Assembly (NCBI GenBank): GCA_030770535.1
Contig: JASVEC010000010.1
Coordinates: 496,001-560,000, forward strand
Source of the DNA: Batkoa obscura
Taxonomy: Eukaryota; Entomophthoromycota; Entomophthoromycetes; Entomophthorales; Batkoaceae
Reading direction: 5' to 3'
Length of the DNA stretch: 64,000 bases
Numbering within the stretch: the first letter of the stretch is position 1; the number at the start of each line of letters is the position of its first letter. The position numbers and the translations under genes are program-made. The notes under the pieces are model-generated. The model worked only from the letters and a program-made list of their open reading frames with translations. It made no database searches and had not been told where the DNA came from. This document shows positions 23,182-34,404 of the stretch, in pieces.

Positions 23182-23395
23182 ATTCTTTAAAAAACATTTA
23201 TATTTTTTTACCATTTAATAAATATTGTGTCATTTTATTTTCACAAGATTTTAAAATTGGCATTCTCTTCCAAAAAGAATAGATTTGGTTAGATTTGGTG
23301 TTTAATTTTATAGTTTAATTTTATCAAAAATAATATAAATATAAATACATAAAATAACAAAATAGCTTTATAAATCTAATCTTTATTCTATCCAC

Positions 23396-23836
23396 CTATT
23401 GCTTTTGAAATTTAAAATCCTCAAATGATCCTTCCTTTGAAAAGTTTGAATATGGCCCCGTACGTCCAAGCAATGGTACCCAGTTATGCTTCTTAATTTT
23501 ATCCTCTGGTTTGTATTCGAAATCCTTTAAAGTTTCTTTTGTTTCTTTTTCATAAACCTCTTTTAAGTCATCTCTTAAAGCCCAGAGCCAAGTTGCTTTT
23601 TTAGTCAAAGGATTGATCATATCTTTATCAACTTTCTTTACCAAATCTCCTTTACGCCATAATGGAGTCAATATGTTATGCTTTAAATTATGAACCGAGC
23701 GAAGTTCTGAGTGTTCGGATTCATATTTGCTGAATATCTCTTTTGTGGTTATTGGGTTTTCTCTACTTAATAAGTATTTTATTAAGACTTCGTTCTTTAA
23801 TGGGACTACTTTAGTTATTTTCGATACTTTAGACAT
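23396..23836 (-). CDS. Conserved-looking 146-aa protein of unknown function
   Basis: Single-exon frame starting MSKVSKITKVVPLKNEVLIK and ending FEDFKFQKQ, lying 215 bp upstream of SNX3 on the same strand. It is basic and charged, with no signal peptide or membrane helix. The N-terminal 60 residues (LIKYLLSRENPITTKEIFSK, then LRSVHNLKHNILTPLWRKGD) look like a small helical, possibly winged-helix, domain; a Trp-rich WLWALRDDL follows. The size, basic start and C-terminal VPLLGRTGPY would fit a small mitochondrial ribosomal or assembly protein, but no family was recognised. Confidence 0.7.
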   Translation of the reverse strand: MSKVSKITKVVPLKNEVLIKYLLSRENPITTKEIFSKYESEHSELRSVHNLKHNILTPLWRKGDLVKKVDKDMINPLTKKATWLWALRDDLKEVYEKETKETLKDFEYKPEDKIKKHNWVPLLGRTGPYSNFSKEGSFEDFKFQKQ

Positions 23837-23921
23837 TCTTTCTTGGTTTAAAAAAGTATGAAAAAGAATCGATTCTTGAGTTTAATTGGTAATTGGTTAT
23901 TGCAAATTTTATCATATTTAA

Positions 23922-24028
23922 TAAATGGGGCTGTTTTTTTTAGTTTCATTATTTTTCCATTTTTTAAGCGCTATTTGAGTGGAAAGATTGTAGTAAAATT
24001 CTTAAATAAAAAAACATATCCCCAAATA
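23922..24028 (+). repeat. MITE copy 7
   Basis: Starts AAATGGGGCTGTTTTTTTTA, core TTAAGCGCTATTTGAGTGGA, ends ACATATCCCCAAATA. One of the best-preserved copies. Confidence 0.88.
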
Positions 24029-24203
24029 CTGAAATATAGAATTTTGATCAAAGAGTATATAAATGTTTTATCAAAATGAATGATAATATGATGGATAAGT
24101 AAAAAAGGTATATTTTTTAATATTAAAATATACAATATCAAAATTACAATCTTCATTTTTATTATTTTGTAAAGAAATAATCTAGAAAAAAGCAATATTA
24201 CTT

Positions 24204-26371
24204 TTAAAAGTAACCTGCTCCAAACTGGTTAGCATAAGCCATAGCGCGAATATTAGGATGTGGCTAATAAAATTTGTTTAATATATCTTTACTTTACTCA
24301 ATGACTGTAAAACTTACCACTGCGTTAAATTTATTATATTTTACATTTAATTCGCTATCTATATGAATATAAGCCCCTTCATTACCCACCGAATCGCTAA
24401 CAATAATCATCATCAATATATTTGGGTTTTATAAGAATTATTTCTTACCAATAGTTTGGTGCCGAAAACACAGTAATACATTTACCATCGTGCTCAATTA
24501 CATATCCTGAATCTTTGACTTCGTGAGAACGAATCAAAAGATCTATTTAATCAACGTTATTAAATATGGTTAAATACAATTTAAACTTAGTTTACCAAGG
24601 TTGTTTTGTTTTAAGAATTTATGTGTAACATCAGGACCGAATTGAATACCAATACCACGTTTAGAAGGTGATCTACCATTCTATATAAAATCATATTAAT
24701 AAATATTAATGGTACTAGTACAAACAAACTTACTTGTGGTTGAGGATCAGACCATAATAACTCACACATTAAACCTAAATAATAAATTAACACTAATATA
24801 AAAAGATTAAAGATTAAGTAAATTACCTTCATTAGGAGGTTGAGAGAAACGATTGATTTTTCTTATATCATCTAAGGTAACATCATCTTTAGAAAACAAG
24901 CCACCATGGACAACTAAAACCTTATTTTTAATTAAATGGGCTAATGGAAGTCCATTAAATATCTCAGAGAACAGTTGGAACATTAAATCTGAAAATGTAA
25001 ACATAAAAGTTAAGAATAAAATTTCAAATATAATAAATATAATAGTAATAATAATAAAAAAGGATATTTTGCTTTAACTTCACCTTCAAAGCCATAGACT
25101 TTGTTCATATTATCAGTTTCATGGTTACCACGGTTAAGATAGATCGAGTTAGGATATGTCACTTTATATGCTAATAAAGTCAGTATCACTTCTACTGAAA
25201 AGGAACCTCTATCAACAAAATCACCATTAAACAAATACATGTTTTTATCACTTGGTAATCCATTCAATTTAAAGATGTTTAATAAATCATAGTATTGCCC
25301 TATTTGTCATGATAGTTATTAGCTATAATTATACTATTATTACAAAGCAATGTATTACCATGAGTATCGCCACATACTGTTAATTTAGTACCTTCAGGTA
25401 TATCGATATCAACTAAAGTTGGTAAAGCAGTGAACATTTCTTTACATTTAAGTAAAATCTAATAATAACGAAAGCTCAGTGTTTAGGAATGTATTAGTAT
25501 GCAATTTACCTTATAGGCATATTTTCTATGAATTTTCTTTTGGTTTTTAAACCTTTCTATTAAATCGTCAATAAACTCTTGATTAAACTCATCGTCTTGT
25601 AACTTATAGCCATCATAATTATCCTCAATAGCTATTAGAAAGTTTGTGTAAAATCTTTTTATGTTATTTTATATATTATTGTTACTCATTGAATCAAGAT
25701 CGATTGCCTCAGAGATGCTTTTAGTTGAGTTTTCTGACTAAGATATATCATAAGAATACAATTAAATGTGTAATAGATTTAAATTACTTGGATGGCTTGT
25801 TCGAATTTTTCTCTACGAACGATTTTTTCACACTCCTTTAACTTACTAATAGCATCTGCGTCTTTTGGTCGAAGTTTAGCTACCTTAATTTAATTGTTAC
25901 TATCATTATTCACATAACTATATATAATTATTTTTACCATTCTGAAATCCTTCAAGCTTTCGCTAAACTTTGCTAACGCCATATTGGCTATTCCTCTTCT
26001 ATAATAGCCCTAATAAATTAAATTAATCATCTCTACTTTTTACACTACTACTATCATACTTTGACAAAACTTTTATCCAAAGCAATAGCAGCTTCAGAGT
26101 CAGAAATAGCGGCACCATAAGCTTCCAATTTGATATGAGCAAAAGCTCTATTGGTATAGTAGCTAGGGACCGATGGATTTAACTCAATAGCTTTTGTATA
26201 GTTTTCTATTGATAGTGTATACTTCTTTTCTTTATATAGAATTTTAATATTTTATTTTATTTTTCCATATTATTTTATTATATAATTACCAGAAAAGTAT
26301 TTATTAGCAGTATCCTTAAAATTCTCTGCTTGGGTTATGGTTTCGCCATCTAATGTTAATTGACTACTCAT
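24204..26371 (-). CDS. PPT1: Serine/threonine protein phosphatase 5 (TPR-PPP type)
   Basis: About 14 short exons on the minus strand, starting at 26371 ([20 protein letters not shown]). The first four hold TPR repeats ([16 protein letters not shown], then [19 protein letters not shown], then [20 protein letters not shown]), as in PP5. The PPP catalytic core follows with the metal-site motifs GDTHGQ (split by an intron after GDTH), NGDFVDRG and LNRGNHET. Later come [47 protein letters not shown] and VFSAPNYCDSVGN. It ends with ANQFGAGYF. All catalytic signatures are present. PP5 is normally Hsp90-associated and auto-inhibited by its TPR domain. Exon 1 is 26290-26371, exon 2 26060-26229 and exon 3 25938-26009; the last exon ends at the TAA at 24204-24206. 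Confidence 0.95.
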
Positions 26372-26581
26372 CTTTAATTATTTTAAAAGGAGTAATTTTT
26401 TGAAATTTTCGATCACTTTTTAATGGTTTGTGCATAATTATCTTTGGCTTTTATATTTCCTTATATAGTAAAAAGCCTTTGATTAAAACAATAAATTAAT
26501 TTAATAGTTTGTATTTATTTTATTATAAAAAAACAAAAGTAAATAAAAGTTGTATTGTGATGAAAAATAAATTAAAATAAA

Positions 26582-28108
26582 TTAAGGATCATCATCATCA
26601 ATGCAAGATATAGTAGGACTAAGCTGAGTAGTATCTTTTCCATTTTTAGTTGGATCAACAGCCTGAATAGCACATACCCTAGCCAACTCTTTTTGATATA
26701 ACAACTCATAACTAAAAGAACCACGTACTGTTAAATCAAAAGGATCTTTAATAATATCAGCCCTAGAAAAATTATATTTATTCGTTTATATTTAAAATAT
26801 ATCAATTAATCTTACCATGCTATTGTTTTATTCAGGTCATCACCAAACTTACCAGGGTCAAGTAGACGAACAGTGGTGGATAAAGTAACTGGTACCCCTC
26901 TCTTTTGCCAGAAATAATACCCTGGATAAACTAAAGGTTCATCAACATGATGAACGTCTCCTAAATAAATAACAGATGGATTATCTAAAATAAAGGGGTT
27001 AAAGGCCAAATTTTGTTACCATTAGTAATAATTACCTTGTGGATCCAGAGTATGATTTCCTTTAGGGGTAACATAAATACCCAGTGTACATTGTTGAACA
27101 CTTATAGACCAAAGGTTCCAGTTAGCCCCTCTAACATGGATATAAAAAGTCAAACTGTTCTCTGCTGCTAAAACGCTTTTAATATTTACAATGGCAACAT
27201 CAACTAGAGGGAGGGTAGACATAGAATAAATGGCCATAAAAAAGGAACAGATGGAGATCAATACTAAAATACTAAATAGAGAGATGTCACTCATCATTCT
27301 CTTTCTTCTTTTAAAATTATTATTTTTATTCCAAATTTGTATAAAAGTTTCATCTTCTGAGTCTGTAAACGATTGGAAATGTTGACTAAGTTTACGATCC
27401 TTTATTATACTACCGTAATTTTTTTTTTTCTTTTTTGTTGATTTGTCTGGTGATATAAACGCGTTTTGTTCATAATATAAATTTTTATCGTATTCTAACT
27501 CTGGGTGGAATTCTATGTTTTTCTTCTTTTTTATTGTATTATTACTATACTTGTATTTGATTGGTTTATTATATAAATATTCCTCTTGTTCATCACTATC
27601 TAAATAAGAATCTGAGTCACTTCCCTTTACTGATAATATATTCGAATTCATAGCTTTATTTTCCATTTTATTTTTGTTTGTCTTTTTATTTTTATTCTCA
27701 TACTAATAATAAAATATTTAAAACTTAAAATTTAAAATCATTGCCGCTTACCATTGCATAATTATCTCCATTATTATTTTTAGTCTCCATAGTTTCAATA
27801 GACAGTCTTCTCTCAGATCCTTTAGGTGCTGACTTTTGCAAAAAATACTGTTTCCTTTCATGATCTTCCTCTGTATTCTCTTCTTGAAACAAGTTTGGGG
27901 TGCTTGGTTGATGGGTATATCTTTTGGAGTGTGATACAGTTTCTCTATAATCCGGAACGTCTAAAAATACCGATGTTGGGTTGAAAAATAATTTAGGACT
28001 TGGCGGTGCATCCCTTTTATTGCTATATCCAAATACGCCTGCTTGTTCATCAAGTTCGCTATCGTCTAAATCTGTAAGTTGGCTTAACATTGCTTTTGGA
28101 TAACTCAT
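26582..28108 (-). CDS. Vac7/Tag1-like vacuolar membrane protein with LEA2-like lumenal domain
   Basis: Four exons, 27752-28108, 27036-27702, 26816-26984 and 26582-26762, give 457 aa. The N-terminal about 255 residues are polar, charged and low in hydrophobics (Lys/Asn-rich, for example NNTIKKKKNIEFHPE), suggesting a disordered cytosolic region. One membrane helix follows (SLFSILVLISICSFFMAIYS). After it, VDVAIVNIKSVLAAENSLTF then YIHVRGANWNLWSISVQQCT resembles the LEA2-like fold of Vac7, with DVHHVDEPLVYPG and LTVRGSFSYELLYQ as later strands. Vac7 activates the PI3P 5-kinase Fab1 to make PI(3,5)P2 at the vacuole; Tag1 is a related vacuolar protein. The assignment rests on the topology plus this motif, so the paralogue is not certain. 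Confidence 0.65.
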
Positions 28109-28870
28109 ACTTTATTTTTTTGGTTACTTTTCTATTCCTCTTTTATTTGTCTATCACCTGTTAAAAGTTAGCTTTTGGCTTTTATTGGCTAGAGTAATTT
28201 TTGCTAATTGCCACAATATTTTGTCACTATTGTTTCTATTGAACAATGTGTTTAATCGTAGGTTTGGAATGCTAAGGAATGATATTATTAGAATTTCAGG
28301 CTTCTATAAAATATCAAACTGGTTCATTTCTCTAGCTTGTTAGTTTGACTTGATAAAGTTTAACAGCAAAAAGTAGAGTCAATAAAAATAGAATAAAAGA
28401 TAATTAAAATAGAAAAAACTACGATGAATACTAAAAAGACACTAAATGTTTTTTTCAAATTAATTAATATTATTATAGTTCAATGGAATTTAAAGTAACA
28501 AAATGTATTAAAATATGAAGCATAAATTATCTAAGCTATTTTATTTATTAAAGCTTTATTTTTTAAAATAACTTTTCAAATCTTTTTGACTATCAAAAAC
28601 GTTTATGTAATAATATTGTTTAATAAAACTTAAACTGACTTTATGTTATAATAACGCAGATTTAAAGGTATGTTTTTAGACTGATTCACACCTTCAAACC
28701 TATCGCACTTTCTTTTATATACTTTAATAATTCTAGTTTATTTTATAAATTGTTAAGCATATTAATTGCTTTATTAAGAATTTAAATTCAAATTGTTTTA
28801 AAATTTACTATTTATGTTTATATTAAATTATGATTATAAAATATAAAACCTCAAATGATAATAAAAATTG
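28109..28870. other. Intergenic, no gene seen
   Basis: AT-rich region between the Vac7-like gene promoter and the 3' end of SDR copy 1. Confidence 0.5.
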
Positions 28871-28901
28871 ATATAATAAATGCTTTATTTTTCGATCAGT
28901 C

Positions 28902-29639
28902 CTAGCGAGTAATGAGAGCACCATTAACAAAAATAGTTTGAGCATTGACCCATTTAGCCTTATCAGAAACTAAAAACTCAACTACTGGTAATACATCTTC
29001 TACAAGTCCTAGTCTTTTAGCTGGTGTCATATTTGTAAACATTTCAACTGATTCTTTTGACTCCTGTCCATGGAAAAAACTAGTATCAATAGGACCTGGG
29101 GCTACGGTATTAACAGTAACACCTCTGTGACCTAATTCCTTTGCCAAGGCTCTAGTAAAATGTTCTAAGGCAGATTTAGAGCCTGCATAAGCTGAATAGA
29201 ATGGGGTGGTAACAGCCAATAATGAAGTGCCCATGTTAATAATACGTCCATTATCATTGATGCATCTAGCAGCTTCTTGCATAACAAAAAAGGCTGCTTT
29301 AGAATTGATACCAAAGACTCGGTCATACTCTTCTTCAGAAATATCAATAAATGGTTTCTTTAAGACTTCTCCAGCGTTGTTGATGACGATATCTACACCT
29401 CCATATTTAGCAGTGATCTTTTGAAAGATATCTTTGATTACATTGACTTTAGTGAGGTCACCTTGGACGATTAAAGAGTCACTAGAGAGTGCTGCTACCT
29501 CTTCAGCTGCTGCACGAGAATTGTCACTATGGTAATGAACAACCAATTTGGCACCCTCTTTGGCTAAATGCTCAGCAAAGGAACGACCCATATTCTTACT
29601 AGAACCAGTGATGAAAGCTACTTTGTTATTTAAACTCAT
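28902..29639 (-). CDS. Short-chain dehydrogenase/reductase, copy 1
   Basis: Intronless 245-aa classical SDR. It has the cofactor motif TGSSKNMG at residues 11-18, an acidic NADP/NAD region (HYHSDNSR), and NNAG at about 89. The catalytic Ser (GTSLLA) and the Tyr/Lys pair of SAYAGSK follow, then PGPIDT. It most resembles 3-oxoacyl-ACP-reductase/glucose-dehydrogenase-type members of the family; the substrate cannot be read from sequence. The coding sequence is identical to that at 45244-45981 on the other strand. A TATAAATA element lies 45-52 bp upstream of the ATG (29684-29691 on the + strand). The lack of introns among intron-rich neighbours could mean bacterial origin or a retro-derived or transferred gene; that is inference. 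Confidence 0.95.
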   Translation of the reverse strand: MSLNNKVAFITGSSKNMGRSFAEHLAKEGAKLVVHYHSDNSRAAAEEVAALSSDSLIVQGDLTKVNVIKDIFQKITAKYGGVDIVINNAGEVLKKPFIDISEEEYDRVFGINSKAAFFVMQEAARCINDNGRIINMGTSLLAVTTPFYSAYAGSKSALEHFTRALAKELGHRGVTVNTVAPGPIDTSFFHGQESKESVEMFTNMTPAKRLGLVEDVLPVVEFLVSDKAKWVNAQTIFVNGALITR

Positions 29640-29683
29640 TTTGATTTTTGATTTTTATTATTATTACTTGGTTAACATTGGGG

Positions 29684-29691
29684 TATTTATA
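29684..29691 (-). promoter_or_regulatory. TATA box of SDR copy 1
   Basis: TATAAATA on the minus strand, 45-52 bp before the ATG, preserved in copy 2. Confidence 0.5.
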
Positions 29692-29697
29692 CTTGAT

Positions 29698-31554
29698 GAA
29701 TTATACTGATAACCCATTAAATTATTATAAGTGACTACTTGTTCTTAATAACTTGAATTGTCTCAAGTTAAAGAAGCCCATATTTTCAAGGTTGGATGTG
29801 GGGGTTAACTCTGATGTTTAAGCTTTAGAGCTTGTAAGAATACTTGTATTTTTTTAAAGGGCTATCCTTGAAATATTGTCGGAGTTATGTTGGGTGCTTA
29901 CTTTTAAACTAGTATTTTATTGAAAATTAATCAGAATTGAAAAACTATTTTTGATTCAGTTTAGCATATTGCATATGGGCTTTATGTTGATAATGTCCAT
30001 GTTAAGAAAATCTAATGTTGAATTACTTCGATTTTCAAAACAATCGGGTTTAATTTAAATTGATGTCAAAAATTGAAATTTATGTCCGATTAATTGAATA
30101 AAGTTCTTATATATTACTATAATAGAATATGTACCTTTATGTCTAATACTATTAAGAACAAAATAGTAAAAAGAACTCAGTAAAAGGAACTGAAGTTTCA
30201 TATTAACTAAAATAATTAAATATCTATTATAAATCAACGTATATTATAAATCAATTAAAACACTAGGGTTTTTGAGTTTTTGCATACTTTAAGAAGTGAA
30301 GGTATTTTTCATTATTTTATCTCTTTTTTGAACGCTATTGAGTGGAAAAAATGTTGATAAACTTCTCAGACAAAAATCGGCATCGCCAAATAAAAGTAAA
30401 ATTAGTAAAATTAGTAAGATTATTTCTATATTAAAATAAAGTTTCAATTAGATAAGGCAATGCCAAAGGTATCACTTCATATGTATTAGTTTAGCAAAAT
30501 TACAAATTTGTCAAAAGTGAACTTTTTAACTAATTTTATAGGTTTAGTGAAAGTTTTATGGTCAATGTTGAGTAGCTATAATTATAATGAAAATAGTTGT
30601 CAAAATTTAAAAGCTTACGTTTAGGTTTTTGCTTATCTAAGTGGTATTTGTTTATACTATTTTTATTATTGACATCACAAATCATTAAAAATAACATTAT
30701 TTAAACTAAATTTCTATTCAAAATAGGTTTCAAAACTATTTTCAACCAAAATGAACATTTGGTATTTGAATTTCACACTAAATATCATGTTAGCATACTA
30801 AATTTTCTATAACGCAATTGTTTTTAATTTTTCTTTTACCTTGTCTGCAAGTATTTTTACCTAAAAATATGATAACAATCTATTCATATTTTAATAGCAT
30901 TAACTTCAGCTTTTTATTGTCCCTTAAATTGGTCAAATTTCAATAAATGCTTTACAAATGAGCTAGCTGTATTTGGACAATTTTTTGATTCTTTTTCCTT
31001 TTTTGCTGTAATTTGAGATATTTGGAAAGTTTTCAAAAACTCCCACGCACCCTATAGTTATAACAATTCCAATAATTACTAGAAAATTAAAGATTCATGC
31101 TGTCTAATCCAAATGTTTATGTAAAATATAATAAAGATATAAAATAAAAACACACTTTTAACAATCTATATTTAACAATCTATATTTAACAAGGATATCA
31201 GAAACTAATTTGTCTTCATTTTATTCAATTTACAAAAGACTCAAGTCAACAATGACCTGATAATCTAAAATAGAATAACTTGAGTAGAGAGTTTTACTAA
31301 AAATTCATCCCTGACTATTTAAAATCAAAAATTCGAATTATGATTAACCTTATCCAATCAACGTCATTTAACTTGTAATTCGGTCATATCGCCATTGAAT
31401 ATTTTAGTGATAGGTTAAGTTTTAAGAATAAACATAGTTAAAAAAAAAGAATATAAAACAAAGGTATAGGAAGCAAATAGCTTCATTTTTTTATTGATTT
31501 AAAAGCAAACACAGTAAATTACGATATACTTCAACAATATACATATATTAATCT
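29698..31554. other. Intergenic with a degenerate MITE
   Basis: 29700-30020 carries diverged homology to 42970-43270. A 14-bp unit TTTAACAATCTATA is repeated about twice near 31155-31190. No gene seen. Confidence 0.45.
30297..30392 (+). repeat. MITE copy 8 (degenerate)
   Basis: Core GAACGCTATTGAGTGGAAAA and CAAAAATCGGCATCGCCAAA survive; the left terminus is eroded. The most decayed member. Confidence 0.6.
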
Positions 31555-33296
31555 ATGACTCACTTATCAAAAAGATTCAAAATGTTAAAGAGTTTTATTG
31601 ATTATTCACCAGAATCTCATTTTTCTATTCAAAATTTACCATTTGGTATCTTTTCTGTTAATCAAGTAAGTTTCTATCTATCCTTTTATGAAGCCTTATC
31701 CTTAACTAACTACTTTAAAAAAGAATACTCCAAGAGTAGGTGTAGCTATTGGAGATCAAGTATTAGATCTTAGTGTGATTGCTAATGCTGGTTTATTTGA
31801 TCAAAATGTACCAGAATTAAATAATGAAGCCAAAGATGTTTTTTCTCAAGTAAGTTCATCCTATCTTAACTCATATCAACCCCCTTCTAACCTCGCTCTT
31901 TAGACTACTCTTAACAAATTGATGTCTTATACTCGTCCAGTATGGACAGCTACTCGTAATTATATTCAAACGTTATTATCTTCTGAAAATCCAACCTTAC
32001 GTGATAATCAAAGCTTACGTTCGGAAGCTTTAATTCCATTAACTCAAGTTCAAATGCATTTACCAGCAAATATTGGTGATTATACCGATTTTTATGCTTC
32101 TAGAGAACATGCTACTAACGTAGGTATTATGTTCCGTGGTAAAGATAATGCCCTTCAACCTAATTGGTAAGCTTATTATAATAAGTTTATAAGATAATGT
32201 GTTAATAATACTTTTGTTTTAAAAATAATTTAGGTTACATTTACCAGTTGGTTATCATGGTCGTGCTTCTTCAATTGTTGTTTCAGGTACTGATTTAACT
32301 AGACCAAAAGGTCAAAAATGTCCAGTTAAAGGAGAACCACCAGTATTTGGTGAATGTGCTAGATTAGACATTGAATTAGAAATGGTAATTTTTTTAATAA
32401 TTATATCAACTTAATTTAATTTATTATAATAAAAGGCTTTCTTTGTTGGTACTGGTAACAAATTAGGACAACCAATTTCAATTGAGAATGCTGAAGATTA
32501 TATTTTTGGTGTTGTCGTTATGAACGATTGGTCTGGTAAATTATTATTATTTATATAATTGATAAAATTAATTTTATTTTATTTTAATTAGCAAGAGATA
32601 TTCAGGCATGGGAATATGTACCATTAGGACCTTTCCTTGGTAAAAACTTTGGTACTACTATCTCTCCTTGGGTTGTTACTATTGATGCTCTTAAACCTTT
32701 TGCTACTCAACAACCAGATCAAAGTGTAATTACAATAATGATAATTGTATTCAATATGTTTATTTTATTATTATAGGAACCAACTCCATTACCATACTTA
32801 CAATCTAAATCTAAAGATGCTTTTGATATTAATTTAGAGTTTAAACTTAAACGTAAGTTATTATTTGTATGATACGTAGTAAATATTTTAATTTTAATTT
32901 TAATTTTAAAATAGCAAATGGAGATAATGAATTTCATCCTGTATCTAAATCTAACTTAAAATATATGTATTGGACATTTAAACAACAATTAGCCCATCAT
33001 ACTGTTAATGGATGTAATTTAAGACCTGGGGATCTTCTTGGCTCTGGTACTATTTCTGGTGCTGTAAGTTTTGATTATAATTATTATATTTTATATTAAC
33101 ATATTATTAGGATGAATCTAGTTATGGATCTCTATTGGAATTAACTTGGTCTGGCCAAAAAGAACTTCAAGTTGGTAATAATACTAGAAAATTTTTACAA
33201 GACGGAGACGAAGTTGATCTTATTGGTTATTGCCAAGGGGATGGTTTCCGTGTTGGTTTTGGTAATTGTTTAGGTAAAATTTTACCATCCGTTTAA
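31555..33296 (+). CDS. FAH: Fumarylacetoacetase
   Basis: Nine exons: 31555-31665, 31724-31849, 31904-32166, 32234-32384, 32436-32535, 32592-32725, 32777-32852, 32915-33063 and 33111-33296, about 431 aa. Last enzyme of tyrosine and phenylalanine catabolism; hydrolyses fumarylacetoacetate to fumarate and acetoacetate in the cytosol. Hallmarks are [29 protein letters not shown], the metal-site [37 protein letters not shown], then [37 protein letters not shown] and [11 protein letters not shown]. The Asp/Glu/Glu metal ligands ([15 protein letters not shown]) and the catalytic His of YHGRASS are present. The inner ATG at 31582 ([11 protein letters not shown]) fits the family start better than 31555. 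No other homogentisate-pathway gene lies nearby. Confidence 0.97.
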
Positions 33297-34404
33297 ATAA
33301 AATAAAAAAACAAGAATAATTTGTTTTTATGAGTGGATAAAAATATGAAATAAAATAAAATTAAAAATATAAATGAAATGTATTTAAATTTTTAATAATA
33401 TAGTTAACTAAGTTAACCCAAGTTTCACTTTTTTTAAATAACTACTTAGTTCGAAATAATTATATGAGGATGTATTTCTGTGTTTAAGAATTTTGCTAAT
33501 AATTTTTCCGCTCAAATAGCGCTTAAAAGATGGAAAAAATAATGAAACCAAAAAAACGCCCCCTATGTTGTTGGCGAAAATATCAAATATATAATTTAAT
33601 CTTTAGATTTATTTATGTTTTATATTTTTTCCAACTCGTAAATATCAGTAAGTAATCATTGTTTATATACCCATAATAATTTAGTATACTAGTTTTAGAA
33701 AATAATAGTAATTCATTCAATGATTCTATAAACCGTGATGAGCAATCAAGTGACACCCATATTAGTAAAACAGATGATAAATTTAATTTCATGACTTTAA
33801 AAGAAATTGATATTACTCACAAAGACAGAGACCCTGATCAAAGAGAACCTATAAAAGAAGAAGAAAAGATATAGTCAACTAGTGTAATCAATAACGACGA
33901 AAATGCTTAAAGCAGTGTTTAGTATCAATAGCAATATCAATCATTATTTTGACAGGGTTGAACAAGAAGGTGAAGAGTATTGAAAAATTAAGGTTATTTA
34001 AAATTAAAGTTGAATATCAACTTTGTGGAATTTAGTATTACTGCCAGCTCTTTAAAATTTAAAATGACTAGCAAATGAAAATTATCATATCTTATATCCT
34101 CTTTAATAGCTATTCAAAAAATATTCAATATTTTTTTTTTGTTAAAATTTCTGAATTTTGAACTTTTTAGGAAAACATGATCAATTGCAAACAAATGCTT
34201 AAACTAAGGAAAAAACAGTCCTGATGAAGTCATCAAAAAATATTTCACTTTTTTTATTTATTCAATCTATTTATACAATCTATTTATACATTTTATATTT
34301 ATTTCAACCCGCAATCGCAGCCAAAATATCAGCAAGTAAACATCATTTACACAACCTCACTAAACCCTACTAACTTCATTTTAAAACTAGATAATAGTAA
34401 CAGC
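33297..34404. other. Intergenic holding a MITE and a decayed 5' duplicate of the next gene
   Basis: 33590-33880 resembles 34250-34480, i.e. the leader and first codons of the DCAF11 gene (shared TTTATATT..TTTC-AAC-CG, AAATATCAG-AAGTAA-CAT, then ATTCTAT-AA). It has no open frame continuing to a WD domain. Confidence 0.5.
33461..33566 (-). repeat. MITE copy 9
   Basis: Starts TATATGAGGATGTATTTCTG, core CGCTCAAATAGCGCTTAAAA, ends ACGCCCCCTATG. Well preserved. Confidence 0.88.

Larger units (their letters stand above)
28871..29697 (-). repeat. Inverted duplication unit, copy 1 (SDR)
   Basis: About 827 bp matching 45185-46012 in inverted orientation. The CDS shows no difference by eye, whereas the 3' flank of about 30 bp already differs at three or more sites. 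Weaker homology continues upstream (29700-30020 with 42970-43270). Confidence 0.85.
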
